From the NCBI GenBank assembly GCA_023387985.1, contig JAEWHC010000009.1:930001-994000 (forward strand): 64,000 nt of DNA. Reading direction: 5' to 3'. Shown here in pieces: positions 35,769 to 44,905 of the stretch (positions are counted from its first letter, which is position 1; the number at the start of each line of letters is the position of its first letter). The notes below the pieces were generated by a model that saw only the letters and a program-made list of their open reading frames with translations, was not told where the DNA came from and ran no database searches. The DNA is from Bacteroidota bacterium. Its GTDB lineage: Bacteria > Bacteroidota > Bacteroidia > Chitinophagales > Chitinophagaceae. The translations under genes and the position numbers were made by a program.

Positions 35769-36881
35769 CTATTTCTGCCTTAAATACCGAACCGGATTGG
35801 TATTGAGGCTCGTTTCAAGGACGGCAAAGTTAGGGAATTTTGATTTCAAAAAATTCATAATTGACGGAACAGCAAAACGTTCGGTTTCGAAATGACCGGC
35901 ATCTACCAGCACGAGTTTTCCATCTGCCTCAAAAAAATCATGGTATTTCAGGTCACCGGTGATAAACAGATTTGCCCCAGCTTGTTTTGCTCTTGAAATC
36001 AGAAAGGCGCCACTTCCTCCGCACACCGCTATTTTCTTTATAGGCTTTCCCAATAATGGGCTATACCGGATACCGTGTGGATTTAGTTTGGCTAAAATCT
36101 CCGCCAGAAATTTTTCCTCACTGACCGGACTCTTCAATTCGGCCAATATTCCACTTCCGGTTTCCTGCCATACATTTTGCAGCTGAATAATTTCATAAGC
36201 AGGGGTTTCATAAGGATGGGCATTTAGCAAAGCCCGCGTAATCTCATGCGATTTGTACAGTGGAAACACCGCTTCAATTTTCAATTCCTCTACTTTTTCC
36301 AGCTTTCCGCCGGCTTCTCCAATAAAAGGATCTGCACCTGCCTGTGGTTTAAACTGCCCTTTGCCCATGGTTTCAAAACTGCATTGTTCGTACTGGCCAA
36401 TTTGGCCACACCCGGCTTCAAAAAGTTTTGTTTTTAGTATTTCGGCATGTTCTGATGGCACATAGGTATAAATTTTGGCCAGCTTTCCGGTTTGGGTAGA
36501 CAGTATTTCAAGGGACCGCGGTTCAATGTCGAAATTTTCAATCAGGAAACGACTCACCCCGGTTATAACGTTGTCCAGATTTGTGTGAAATGCAAAAATG
36601 GCAATATCATTACGAATGGCTTTAATCAGGCATTCATCCACATTGCCGGAACCTGTAATTTGCTTAAGTGGTTTAAACAGGAGAGGGTGATGCGCTATGA
36701 TAAGGTTGCAATTTCGTTCAATGGCTTCATCAATTATTTGTGGCGTAACATCCAGGCATACGAGTATGCCCCGGCATGCTGCGGAGGGGATTCCATATTG
36801 CAAACCACTGTTATCGTAGGGTTCCTGCAGTGCCGGATGCGCCCAGGCATTCAGGGTGTCTATAATATCTTGAATAGTCAT
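35769..36881 (-). CDS. Nif3-like dinuclear metal-centre protein (YbgI/YqfO family)
   Basis: This 370-aa Nif3-family protein has metal-binding blocks IIAHHPLLFKPL and FAFHTNLDNV near the N-terminus and ITGDLKYHDF and VDAGHFETE near the C-terminus. Between them is the CutA/PII-like insert (KIYTYVPSEHAEILKTKLFEAGCG) seen in the longer YqfO-type members. The family forms hexamers with two metals per subunit. It is often annotated as a GTP cyclohydrolase I type 2 homologue, but that activity is doubtful. It is first in an eight-gene minus-strand series, ahead of its customary Zn-ribbon neighbour. Confidence 0.93.
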   Translation of the reverse strand: MTIQDIIDTLNAWAHPALQEPYDNSGLQYGIPSAACRGILVCLDVTPQIIDEAIERNCNLIIAHHPLLFKPLKQITGSGNVDECLIKAIRNDIAIFAFHTNLDNVITGVSRFLIENFDIEPRSLEILSTQTGKLAKIYTYVPSEHAEILKTKLFEAGCGQIGQYEQCSFETMGKGQFKPQAGADPFIGEAGGKLEKVEELKIEAVFPLYKSHEITRALLNAHPYETPAYEIIQLQNVWQETGSGILAELKSPVSEEKFLAEILAKLNPHGIRYSPLLGKPIKKIAVCGGSGAFLISRAKQAGANLFITGDLKYHDFFEADGKLVLVDAGHFETERFAVPSIMNFLKSKFPNFAVLETSLNTNPVRYLRQK

Positions 36882-37113
36882 CCGTGTAAAGTTAACTTTC
36901 TTGGCATGAAGGTTGCGCGGTTACAATAATTTTTGGTATAATCAGTTAATGGGATGAAGATCTGAGCGTTCACACCAGAAAAAAACAGTGAAGGGAAATG
37001 ACCTCATAACCATAAACAACATATTGTGGGTAAATTCTGAATTTGAAGCCAGCATTCCACAATTAATATTGCAAACTAATAAATTCTATTCACCCAAATA
37101 AAACGGATTGTGC

Positions 37114-40100
37114 ATGATATGTTTAAGAAGGACGGGGTTTTTGATGTTCTTCTTGCTGCTTTTGGGGCATAGTCAGGTTTTTGGCCAGCTCACCGCAGAT
37201 TTTTCTATTTCTGTCACTTCCGGATGTGCCCCGCTTCAGAACGTAAGATTTACGGATTTATCCACAGGCAACCCGGAAAGATGGGAGTGGTCGATTTCCG
37301 GGCCATCCGGTAACATTGTAAGTGCACAAAAAGACTTTGTATATACTTTTCCGGTAAGTGGAACCTATACCATAACGCTTGAGGTTTACCGGGGTACCCT
37401 TTATGCAAAGTCGGCCCCAAAAACCGTCGTGGTCAATCCTACCCCCGAAGCGGATTTTACGGTGCAACCTGCTAACGGTTGCTCACCACATGTTGTAACT
37501 TTTACGGCTCAGGATAAGAAAAACCCTTCGACAGTTACCCAATGGGAATGGAATTTTGGGGATGGGGGTACGGCTACGGGAGCAAGCGTGAGTCATACCT
37601 ACATTCCCCAGGGGATATTTACGGTGACGTTGAAAGCAACAGACAGATCTGGCTGCTCCAGGATTTTTTATAAAGAAGACGTTGTAAATATCACCGGAAG
37701 AATAGACCCAAGATTCATTGTGAAAGCAACTCCCTTCTGTTTCAATCAGTTCACAGTAACATTGCAAAATACGAGCGTTATTGAATCATCCACCCCTGTT
37801 ACTTACCATTGGGATTTTGGAGATGGGCGTACAAGCAATGAAAAAGATCCTGTTCATACTTATTTTCAAAGCCAGATTTATAATATAACCCTCACTGTTT
37901 CAAATCAGTCGGGTTGCAGCAACAAGCGGGTGATTGCCGTTTCTCCGTCATCAATTGATGTCAATACAGATTTTGTTGTACCCCAGCGTGTTTGCGCCGG
38001 TTCAAGCGTAGCGTTTATCCCCAGCGCCATTATGCAAGGGTTAGGCCTGGATGTGGATTCGGTGAGATGGGAATCCAGCAATGGTGCAGTGAGTGGAAAC
38101 CGGCAATTCATAACCACTTTTGACGCTCCCGGAACCTATACCGTAAGCTTGTATGCCTTTAAGGATGGTTGCGGAGACTTCACGTCGAAACGCGTGGTAG
38201 TGGGCCAAAGCCCGGAGGCAAGTTTTACCGAGTCTTACGCTGCGGTTTGCGCGTTACCCATTGAAGCAACCTTTACCAGCAATACCACAACTGGCAATGT
38301 GGTGGGCTGGTCTATCAGCAACGGTGCCGAAGGCAGAGGCAATTCCATTAGTACCGTGTTCACCCAGGACACGTCGTACAAGATCTCGCTGGTGGTTTCT
38401 GATACACTTGGTTGCAGAGATACATTAACCGTGATCAAGAACATAGGGGATGCATTTCCAACCATTGCAAGCATGTTTCCCTTGCCCTTTTCAGGGTGTA
38501 CCCCTGCTGATCTTACTTTCACAACCGAGGTGACCGGTACCAAAGGGGTAACGTCTTATGAGTGGGATATAGGGGGCACCAAATACAATCAGAAAGAAGT
38601 TTCCAGGAGGTTTGTAGACTACGGAATAACTGATGTTACGCTTACCGTCAAAACCGAGGAAGGATGTACGCTAACCAAATCCTCCACGGTGGAAATTGTG
38701 CCTAAACCCATTCCCAACTTTGAAATCATCCAATCGGGGTTTTGTGCTTCCGATACGGTAAAATTTAAGAATACCTCGCAGATGCCCTTCACGCATTTCA
38801 TTTGGGAGTTTGGGGATGGCACTTCAAGCCAGGATTTTGAACCCAATTTTCTGGGTACTGATTCCGGATTGTTGTTTGTGCGGCTAATCGCTTACAATAA
38901 GGGATGCCTGGATACTATGGAAGTTCAGGAAGCAATCAAAATTGTGCCGCCGATCGCAAAATTCAAGCTCACCCGGAACTGTGACAAACCTCGTGAAGTG
39001 ATATTCGAGAATACAAGCATTGCAGAAGCCGGGACTACGTATTTATGGGAATTTGGAGATGGTACCACCTCCACATTAAAAGCACCTCCTCCGCATTTGT
39101 ATCCGGAGATCAGGGAATATGAAATAAAACTGACCGTAACCCAGGGCGAATGCACCCATACTTTCGCCCGGAAAGTATTTTTAGGCGAAATATATCCGGA
39201 TGTGAGCGTCATTTCCGCCCTGAATTGCCCGGTAGGCACGTTGATACTAAGTGGGGTTGGGCCCGGGGTTAACCGATCCTGGGTAAATGGATTTCATTGG
39301 CAGCTTGACGGAGATACGCTTGTACAATCCCGGGACAGAGAGATGAGCTTCAACTATAATTTTACATACTCAAACCGCGCCTCAGGGTTACTTACTGTTG
39401 AAGATGCATTTGGATGCACCAAATCGCAACGATTTGACCTTGCTTTACCCGCAATGGACTTATTGGCTACGTTTGACCCCCAAACAAGTAATGTATGTTT
39501 TGGAAACGCCATTACTATTCATGACAAAAGCCAGTATTTTTCATCAAGTAAAATTGTTGAACGAAGATGGATCTTCGACTTAAAGGGAAATCCGGATAAA
39601 GACACCATCACTACTGCCGATGGCCCATTGACCATTTATTATGACAAGCCTGGAATTTATGACATTGCGGTGATCGTAAAAGATAATACCGGGTGTGCGG
39701 ATACGTTATATCAGTATTTTGCGGTACAGGTATTGCAGCCGCAAATCAACATCAGCATTCCGGAAGGCGGTGTTTTCGTTTGCCCGAATACCTCAATGAA
39801 CTTCAACAGCCAGCCTGTTACTGCTTTCAACTATGCAAAGAATTTCTGGGATTTCGGCTTCCGCCAGATATCCTACGAATCAAATGGATCCCGTTCCTTT
39901 GGTGTACAGTTTGCAGAATCAGGAAGTCATGACGTGTTTTACAGAGTTGAAGATTTTTTCGGATGTGCTGATTCTGTATTCATACCGGATGCGGTTACCG
40001 TAGGTTTACCGGTGCCTGATTTTTCCATGAGCGATTCGTTTTCTACCTGCCCACCACTAAATGTAAAATTCACGAACAATTCCAGCGCGAGTAATTTGGT

Positions 40101-41493
40101 TTGGCATTTTGGCGACAGTGCCCGGTCTGAATTGCAGAACCCCGAACATACTTACTTATTTCCGGGAATTTACGACGTTAAACTGGTTGCAAGCAATACC
40201 GGGGAATGTGCAGATTCAATTACAAAGCAAATAACCGTCAGAGGTCCGGTTGGAGAGATTCAGTACGATCCGCTTGTCGGCTGCGTCCCGGCAGAGATAG
40301 CATTCCTGGCCACTAGCCAAACAGCTACCTCATTTATCTGGAATTTTCAGGACGGCCCACCCATTCTTTCCAATACGCCTGATATGCGGCACGTTTTTCT
40401 ACGCCCGGGAAGTTACCTGCCCAGTGTGGGTCTGCAGGATTCCACAGGTTGTTATGTTGAAATTTTTGGTACCGACACCATAGTCGTAAACGATACACCG
40501 CATATAAGCCTTGCTGCTCCGCCAGTATTGTGTTTTGGCGACAGCATAACACTTCAGCCCCAGGGTGGCGTATCGTATCAGTGGGGTGCTGATCCTACAT
40601 TGAGTTGTACCGATTGCCCGAATCCGGTTGCTACACCTATGGATAATAAAAAATATTTGCTAACCGCGATATCGGACAAAGGCTGTATTTCAAAAGATTC
40701 AATTGAAGTTACGGTGTATAAAAAGGAAATATTATCCTTAACCGGTTTGCCGGATACCATTTGTATAGGAGACCCTACCATGCTTGTGGCGAGGGGGTAT
40801 CAATTGTATGAATGGCTGACTTCGGATGGACAGGTGAGTGGCCGCGATTCAATCATCAGCATAAGGCCAATGGAAACAACGACTTATACTGTATATGCTT
40901 CAGATACACTGGGATGTTATTATGATACCGCCCAGATCCAGGTAACGGTTTATCCGATCCCAACCGTAAGTTTCCCTGAGCCGGTCATCAAAGCTTCCTC
41001 AGGAACCGTAATACCGATGGTATTGAATTATTCTGATGATGTGACCAATTATATATGGACACCGGCAACGGGACTCGATTGTTATCTCTGCCCTAACCCC
41101 AATTTGTTCGTAACCTTCCGGGCAAAATACAAAATAGAGGTATCAAACCCTGGGGGCTGTACCGCCGAAGCTGAATTAACTGTCGAACCGATTTGTGATG
41201 CCAATGATATTTTTATTCCCAATACCTTTTCTCCTAATGGGGATGGAAAGAACGACCTGTTTTATCCCAGGGGGAATACATTTACGCGGGTCCGCAGTAT
41301 GCAAATATTCAACCGCTGGGGAGAAATGGTTTTTGAACGAACCAATTTTGATCTTAACCAGATATCTACGGCATGGGATGGTACCTATAAAGGCGTGCCG
41401 TTAAATCCTGACGTCTTTGTTTATGTGATTCATGCTTTTTGCTCAAATAATGAACCATTAACCTATAAAGGAAATGTTACCCTGCTTCGGTAA
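37114..41493 (+). CDS. Large PKD-repeat adhesin with gliding-motility-type C-terminal domain (T9SS cargo)
   Basis: From ATG 37114 this is a 1459-aa protein. A signal peptide (FLMFFLLLLGHSQVFG) leads into about nine PKD-type Ig-like repeats marked by WEWNFGDGG, YHWDFGDGR, FIWEFGDGTS, YLWEFGDGTT, LVWHFGDSA and similar. It ends in a type-B sorting domain (FIPNTFSPNGDGKND, MQIFNRWGEMVF, TAWDGTYKGV and final KGNVTLLR). Cys residues recur at the start of repeats (SGCAPL, NGCSPH), perhaps forming disulfides. It is probably displayed on the cell surface as an adhesin. A PorP/SprF gene begins 13 bases after its stop, the standard partner for this cargo type. A 7-bp hairpin spans its stop codon. Confidence 0.93.
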   Translation: MICLRRTGFLMFFLLLLGHSQVFGQLTADFSISVTSGCAPLQNVRFTDLSTGNPERWEWSISGPSGNIVSAQKDFVYTFPVSGTYTITLEVYRGTLYAKSAPKTVVVNPTPEADFTVQPANGCSPHVVTFTAQDKKNPSTVTQWEWNFGDGGTATGASVSHTYIPQGIFTVTLKATDRSGCSRIFYKEDVVNITGRIDPRFIVKATPFCFNQFTVTLQNTSVIESSTPVTYHWDFGDGRTSNEKDPVHTYFQSQIYNITLTVSNQSGCSNKRVIAVSPSSIDVNTDFVVPQRVCAGSSVAFIPSAIMQGLGLDVDSVRWESSNGAVSGNRQFITTFDAPGTYTVSLYAFKDGCGDFTSKRVVVGQSPEASFTESYAAVCALPIEATFTSNTTTGNVVGWSISNGAEGRGNSISTVFTQDTSYKISLVVSDTLGCRDTLTVIKNIGDAFPTIASMFPLPFSGCTPADLTFTTEVTGTKGVTSYEWDIGGTKYNQKEVSRRFVDYGITDVTLTVKTEEGCTLTKSSTVEIVPKPIPNFEIIQSGFCASDTVKFKNTSQMPFTHFIWEFGDGTSSQDFEPNFLGTDSGLLFVRLIAYNKGCLDTMEVQEAIKIVPPIAKFKLTRNCDKPREVIFENTSIAEAGTTYLWEFGDGTTSTLKAPPPHLYPEIREYEIKLTVTQGECTHTFARKVFLGEIYPDVSVISALNCPVGTLILSGVGPGVNRSWVNGFHWQLDGDTLVQSRDREMSFNYNFTYSNRASGLLTVEDAFGCTKSQRFDLALPAMDLLATFDPQTSNVCFGNAITIHDKSQYFSSSKIVERRWIFDLKGNPDKDTITTADGPLTIYYDKPGIYDIAVIVKDNTGCADTLYQYFAVQVLQPQINISIPEGGVFVCPNTSMNFNSQPVTAFNYAKNFWDFGFRQISYESNGSRSFGVQFAESGSHDVFYRVEDFFGCADSVFIPDAVTVGLPVPDFSMSDSFSTCPPLNVKFTNNSSASNLVWHFGDSARSELQNPEHTYLFPGIYDVKLVASNTGECADSITKQITVRGPVGEIQYDPLVGCVPAEIAFLATSQTATSFIWNFQDGPPILSNTPDMRHVFLRPGSYLPSVGLQDSTGCYVEIFGTDTIVVNDTPHISLAAPPVLCFGDSITLQPQGGVSYQWGADPTLSCTDCPNPVATPMDNKKYLLTAISDKGCISKDSIEVTVYKKEILSLTGLPDTICIGDPTMLVARGYQLYEWLTSDGQVSGRDSIISIRPMETTTYTVYASDTLGCYYDTAQIQVTVYPIPTVSFPEPVIKASSGTVIPMVLNYSDDVTNYIWTPATGLDCYLCPNPNLFVTFRAKYKIEVSNPGGCTAEAELTVEPICDANDIFIPNTFSPNGDGKNDLFYPRGNTFTRVRSMQIFNRWGEMVFERTNFDLNQISTAWDGTYKGVPLNPDVFVYVIHAFCSNNEPLTYKGNVTLLR

Positions 41494-41501
41494 TGAAGCA
41501 G
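41482..41501 (+). repeat. Hairpin spanning the adhesin stop codon
   Basis: CTGCTTC (41482-41488) pairs perfectly with GAAGCAG (41495-41501) around a six-base loop that contains the TAA stop. No T-run follows, so it is not an ordinary terminator. It sits five bases before the PorP/SprF ATG. Confidence 0.6.
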
Positions 41502-41506
41502 CAATT

Positions 41507-42532
41507 ATGAAAAGAATATTATTATTATATATACTTATTGCGTGTGGATTTTCCGTTGAAGGCCAGGACATTCACTTGTCTCAGTTCTCGGAAACGCCTC
41601 TATGGAGGAACCCTTCGCTGGCAGGTATCTTCACCGGGGATGTAAGAGCTCAGGCAGTGTTCAGATCACAATGGGGCAGCGTGACGGTTCCATACAATAC
41701 GGTTTCGGCCAATGCTGAATACAAGTTGCCTGTAGGCAACTCACATGATTTTCTTACGCTGGGCGTTCAGGTAATGTATGATAAAGCGGGGAGCACCAAT
41801 TTTCAAACCCTGCATTTTTATCCGGTAATCAATTACCATAAATCTTTAAGCGGAAATAAAAACTCCTATCTATCCCTGGGCTTCATGGGTGGGATGGTCC
41901 AGCGTTCAATTGATCGTTCGAAAATTACCACCAACAGCCAGTATGATGGTTCAGGATACAATCAATTTCTGGATATAGATGAGCCGCTTACCCAATTCAG
42001 TAAAACATATGGTGATGCAAGCGTGGGGTTGTCTTTCAATTCTTCCATTGGAGGAAGTGAGTATGACAATTTTTTTGTTGGGCTTGCCTATCATCATTTC
42101 AATAAACCCAGCAATGCATTCTATAAGAATCCAAGGATTGAGCTAAAGGAAAAATGGGTAGTGTCGGGTGGTTTAAAGGTGGGTATAACAGAAAGATCTT
42201 ACCTGACTGTTTTGGCAGATTATAATATGCAGGGACCATACAGGGAAATAATTGGTGGAGGAATGATCGGGTATGCCATCGATGACTGGGATATCACCAC
42301 CTCAAAAGTTAACTTTCATACCGGGGCATTTATCAGGTGGCAGGATGCCATTATTCCTATGATCCGTTTCGATTTTCTGCCATTTTCAGCCACCTTGAGC
42401 TATGATATAAATATATCCCCGCTTAAAACGGTGAGTCAATCGAAAGGCGGCTTTGAATTGAGTATGGCCTACATCGGGTTTTTAGACCGGTACAATAGTG
42501 CTAAAAATGCCGTTCTTTGCCCAAGATTCTGA
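41507..42532 (+). CDS. PorP/SprF-family type IX secretion outer-membrane protein
   Basis: From ATG 41507 this is a 341-aa protein with a signal peptide (ILLLYILIACGFSVEG) and the family opening QDIHLSQFSETPLWRNPSLAG. It then shows alternating beta-strands of a barrel (RAQAVFRSQWGSVTVPYNT, LGFMGGMVQRSIDRSKI) to the C-terminus. PorP/SprF proteins work with type-B cargo of T9SS, helping secretion or surface attachment of the adhesin encoded beside them. The earlier TTG/ATG options at 41474 overlap the adhesin and are less likely. Its stop is one base ahead of the GT39 gene. Confidence 0.93.
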   Translation: MKRILLLYILIACGFSVEGQDIHLSQFSETPLWRNPSLAGIFTGDVRAQAVFRSQWGSVTVPYNTVSANAEYKLPVGNSHDFLTLGVQVMYDKAGSTNFQTLHFYPVINYHKSLSGNKNSYLSLGFMGGMVQRSIDRSKITTNSQYDGSGYNQFLDIDEPLTQFSKTYGDASVGLSFNSSIGGSEYDNFFVGLAYHHFNKPSNAFYKNPRIELKEKWVVSGGLKVGITERSYLTVLADYNMQGPYREIIGGGMIGYAIDDWDITTSKVNFHTGAFIRWQDAIIPMIRFDFLPFSATLSYDINISPLKTVSQSKGGFELSMAYIGFLDRYNSAKNAVLCPRF

Positions 42533-42533
42533 T

Positions 42534-44150
42534 ATGAAGCGGCATTTCGACACCCTTGATTTCCTGGAAAAAAACATTTTATGGCTTTTCGCTATAGCGA
42601 TGCTCATCCTGTTTGTGAGGCTGGGCGCAGCGCCTGTTTATATTTTGGATGAGGCAAAAAATGCACAATGTGCAAGAGAAATGCTTGAAAAAGGAAACCT
42701 TATCGTTCCATTATTTAATGGAGAATTGAGGACTGACAAACCGGCACTCCATTATTGGTTTATGGCCTTTTCATATAAAATGTTTGGAGTAGGTGCATGG
42801 CAGGCCCGGCTTTTTAGCGCCATTATGGGTCTGATCCTTATTGTAGCTACATGGGGGTTTACACGGAAATGGATGGGCGATAAATTTGCTGCCCTGACAT
42901 CCGCGCTGTTGATCATTTCTATTCACCTCATGTTTGAATTCAGGTTGGCAGTACCAGATCCCTATTTAATCACCTTTACTGCTCTCGGTTTGTATTCTGC
43001 TTATAATTACACTCAGCTGAAATCGTTGAAGTGGCTGCTTTTTGCCAGCCTGTTTCTGGCCCTGGCTACTTTGGCAAAGGGTCCGGTGGCTCTGGGTCTG
43101 CCTGGCGTTGCACTACTGATCTTTATAATCAGCACCAAAGCCTGGTGGGTGTTGAAAGATTACCGGATTCTTCTGGCAGCTGCGTTGTATGGTATTATTG
43201 TCGTTCCCTGGTTTTGGGCAGTACACATACAAACGGATGGCGTATTTACCAATGGGTTTTTCTTTGATCACAATCTCAACCGCTTTTCCGCAGAAATGGA
43301 AGGGCATGGGGGACCATTTTTTTTGCCTCTGCTTTTCGTGATCCTGGGGTTTCTTCCTTTTTCTTTAAACATGAGTGGGGTGGTCAAATCCTCTGGATGG
43401 AGAAACGGCAACCCCTTATTGAAATTTTCAATAATTATAGCCTTGGTCTATATTGTTTTTTTTGGTTTCAGCAGGACCAAACTCCCCAATTATCCCATGC
43501 CTTCCTATCCCTTTGTTGCAATTATTATAGCGTTTGTATTATTCGAATATCACAGGCTTAATAAGAAGTGGCCATTATATGCCTTAATTATTCTGGCTGT
43601 GATCGCCATGGCATTACCAGTTGGAGGATATTATGCACTACGCATGGAACCGGCACTAAAAAGTGTGGCTGCCATAGCTTTTGGTTTGTCTGTTTTGTTC
43701 TTCTTTATGATACCTGTTTTTGTTTTCCGGCAGTTTAAGATGCAGGCATTGCTCAAATGGCTCATACCGGCATTTCTTATACTCAACGCTTATTTTCTTT
43801 GGATTGCTTATCCTGCTGTTTATAAACGAAACCCCATCACCAATTTTCAACAGCAACACCAAATCAAAGACGTTTTGTGGCTGGTCTATAAACAATACAA
43901 TCCCGCGTTGAATTTTAATGCGGCAGCTAAAGGTGAATATTTCACTGTCAGCAACCGTATAACCGACTTAGAGAATGTCTACAAGGTAGCAACAAAAGAT
44001 TCTTTGAAAAAAACCATCCTGATCATCAGCCGTCGAGATCATGCTGAAGAATTATTGGAAAATGGCTATGAAGAAATTTATGCGGAACGTGATCTTTTTG
44101 AACTGCCTGAAACCGTCATACTTAAAAAAAGATCTTTTAATAAAAATTAG
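42534..44150 (+). CDS. GT39/ArnT-like membrane glycosyltransferase
   Basis: This is a 538-aa polytopic protein of the ArnT/PMT (GT39-like) group. It has the N-terminal catalytic loop LDEAKNAQCAREM with the Asp-Glu pair and DKPALHYWFMA, about a dozen hydrophobic helices, and a soluble C-terminal tail. Such enzymes use a polyprenyl-phosphate sugar to glycosylate lipid A or other envelope acceptors on the periplasmic side. The ATG at 42534 follows the PorP/SprF stop by one base, so it is co-translated with the adhesin pair; glycosylation of surface material is an inference from that. Confidence 0.88.
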   Translation: MKRHFDTLDFLEKNILWLFAIAMLILFVRLGAAPVYILDEAKNAQCAREMLEKGNLIVPLFNGELRTDKPALHYWFMAFSYKMFGVGAWQARLFSAIMGLILIVATWGFTRKWMGDKFAALTSALLIISIHLMFEFRLAVPDPYLITFTALGLYSAYNYTQLKSLKWLLFASLFLALATLAKGPVALGLPGVALLIFIISTKAWWVLKDYRILLAAALYGIIVVPWFWAVHIQTDGVFTNGFFFDHNLNRFSAEMEGHGGPFFLPLLFVILGFLPFSLNMSGVVKSSGWRNGNPLLKFSIIIALVYIVFFGFSRTKLPNYPMPSYPFVAIIIAFVLFEYHRLNKKWPLYALIILAVIAMALPVGGYYALRMEPALKSVAAIAFGLSVLFFFMIPVFVFRQFKMQALLKWLIPAFLILNAYFLWIAYPAVYKRNPITNFQQQHQIKDVLWLVYKQYNPALNFNAAAKGEYFTVSNRITDLENVYKVATKDSLKKTILIISRRDHAEELLENGYEEIYAERDLFELPETVILKKRSFNKN

Positions 44151-44152
44151 AT

Positions 44153-44182
44153 TTTGTACATACTTCAATTTGATTATTTTTG
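44153..44182 (+). promoter_or_regulatory. Promoter of tRNA-Ser
   Basis: TTTG (44153-44156) and TATTTTTG (44175-44182) are 18 bases apart, a good match to the Bacteroidota -33/-7 pattern. They lie 25 bases before the tRNA. Confidence 0.6.
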
Positions 44183-44207
44183 CAGGCCTTATTTGAAATC
44201 AGCATAC

Positions 44208-44297
44208 GGTGAGGTGGATGAGTGGCTGAAATCAACGGTTTGCTAAACCGTCGTACGGAGTGCATCTGTACCGAGGGTTCGAATCCCTCCCTCACCG
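44208..44297 (+). tRNA. tRNA-Ser (anticodon GCU)
   Basis: The acceptor stem GGTGAGG/CCTCACC and the anticodon arm ACGGT-TTGCTAA-ACCGT (GCT in DNA, reads AGC/AGU) are complete. A long class-II variable arm (GTACGGAGTGCATCTGTAC) and the T-arm GAGGGTTCGAATCCCTC follow. CCA is not encoded. Confidence 0.97.
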
Positions 44298-44368
44298 CCC
44301 TGATATCCGGATAAGAAAACCTTACTGTTTATTTAAACACACTTTCCTAAGGGAGTAACATTCGCAAA

Positions 44369-44725
44369 ATGTTTGATTTTGAAAAATTGGAAGTTTATCA
44401 GGTAACCAAAGCGCAAAATATTGACGTGGTTAAGTTTTTAATTGAAGAGAACTTAATTGATGGGGATCTGAAACAACGGTGGAAATCGTCAAGTCTTGAT
44501 TCGGTGGCTTTTTTGGTAGAAAGTACAGCCCGTATGGCTCATCAGGATAAAAAAAATTACCTGATAAATGCCCGCAGCAGTATTAACAGCTGTGTTAGTT
44601 TAATGGACATGTGTGTTCATTTCGGGTGGCTAAAAGAAGAGGATTACGAAGCTTTCTACCTCCGTTACGAACAAATGAGCAAAATGATGCTGGGAATGAT
44701 CCGCAGCTTCAGCCACGATAAATAA
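44369..44725 (+). CDS. Four-helix-bundle protein (23S rRNA-intervening-sequence protein family)
   Basis: This is a 118-aa all-helical protein with the family pattern: FEKLEVYQVTKAQNI at the start, then SLDSVAFLVESTARM, NARSSINSCVSLMDMC and a final helix LRYEQMSKMMLGMIRSF. Members were first noticed inside 23S rRNA intervening sequences but are now found widely as free-standing genes; they form pentamers and have no agreed function. Here it lies between tRNA-Ser and tRNA-Pro, two bases before the latter, so one transcript may carry all three. Confidence 0.85.
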   Translation: MFDFEKLEVYQVTKAQNIDVVKFLIEENLIDGDLKQRWKSSSLDSVAFLVESTARMAHQDKKNYLINARSSINSCVSLMDMCVHFGWLKEEDYEAFYLRYEQMSKMMLGMIRSFSHDK

Positions 44726-44726
44726 G

Positions 44727-44800
<74 letters not shown>

Positions 44801-44811
44801 CTGCTGATAAG

Positions 44812-44836
44812 AGATGGTCGAAAGGCCATCTTTTTA
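44812..44836 (+). terminator. Intrinsic terminator after tRNA-Pro
   Basis: AGATGGTC and GGCCATCT form the stem around GAAA, followed by five or six T. It closes the tRNA-Ser / IVP / tRNA-Pro unit. Confidence 0.85.
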
Positions 44837-44875
44837 TTTGGCATAATATTTTAAGAGAATTTCTCTAAGCATCAA

Positions 44876-44883
44876 TAATTTTG
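44876..44883 (+). promoter_or_regulatory. -7 element TAATTTTG before the DUF6089-like gene
   Basis: This is an exact TAnnTTTG match, 22 bases before ATG 44906. No TTTG is found at the usual -33 spacing. Confidence 0.45.
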
Positions 44884-44905
44884 TTTGTTTAGCGTTTCTT
44901 TTAAT

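Noticed and set aside
37200..41200. Possible tandem DNA repeats in the large adhesin
   Set aside because: The PKD units repeat at protein level only. I saw no near-identical DNA copies that would suggest recombination or recent duplication.
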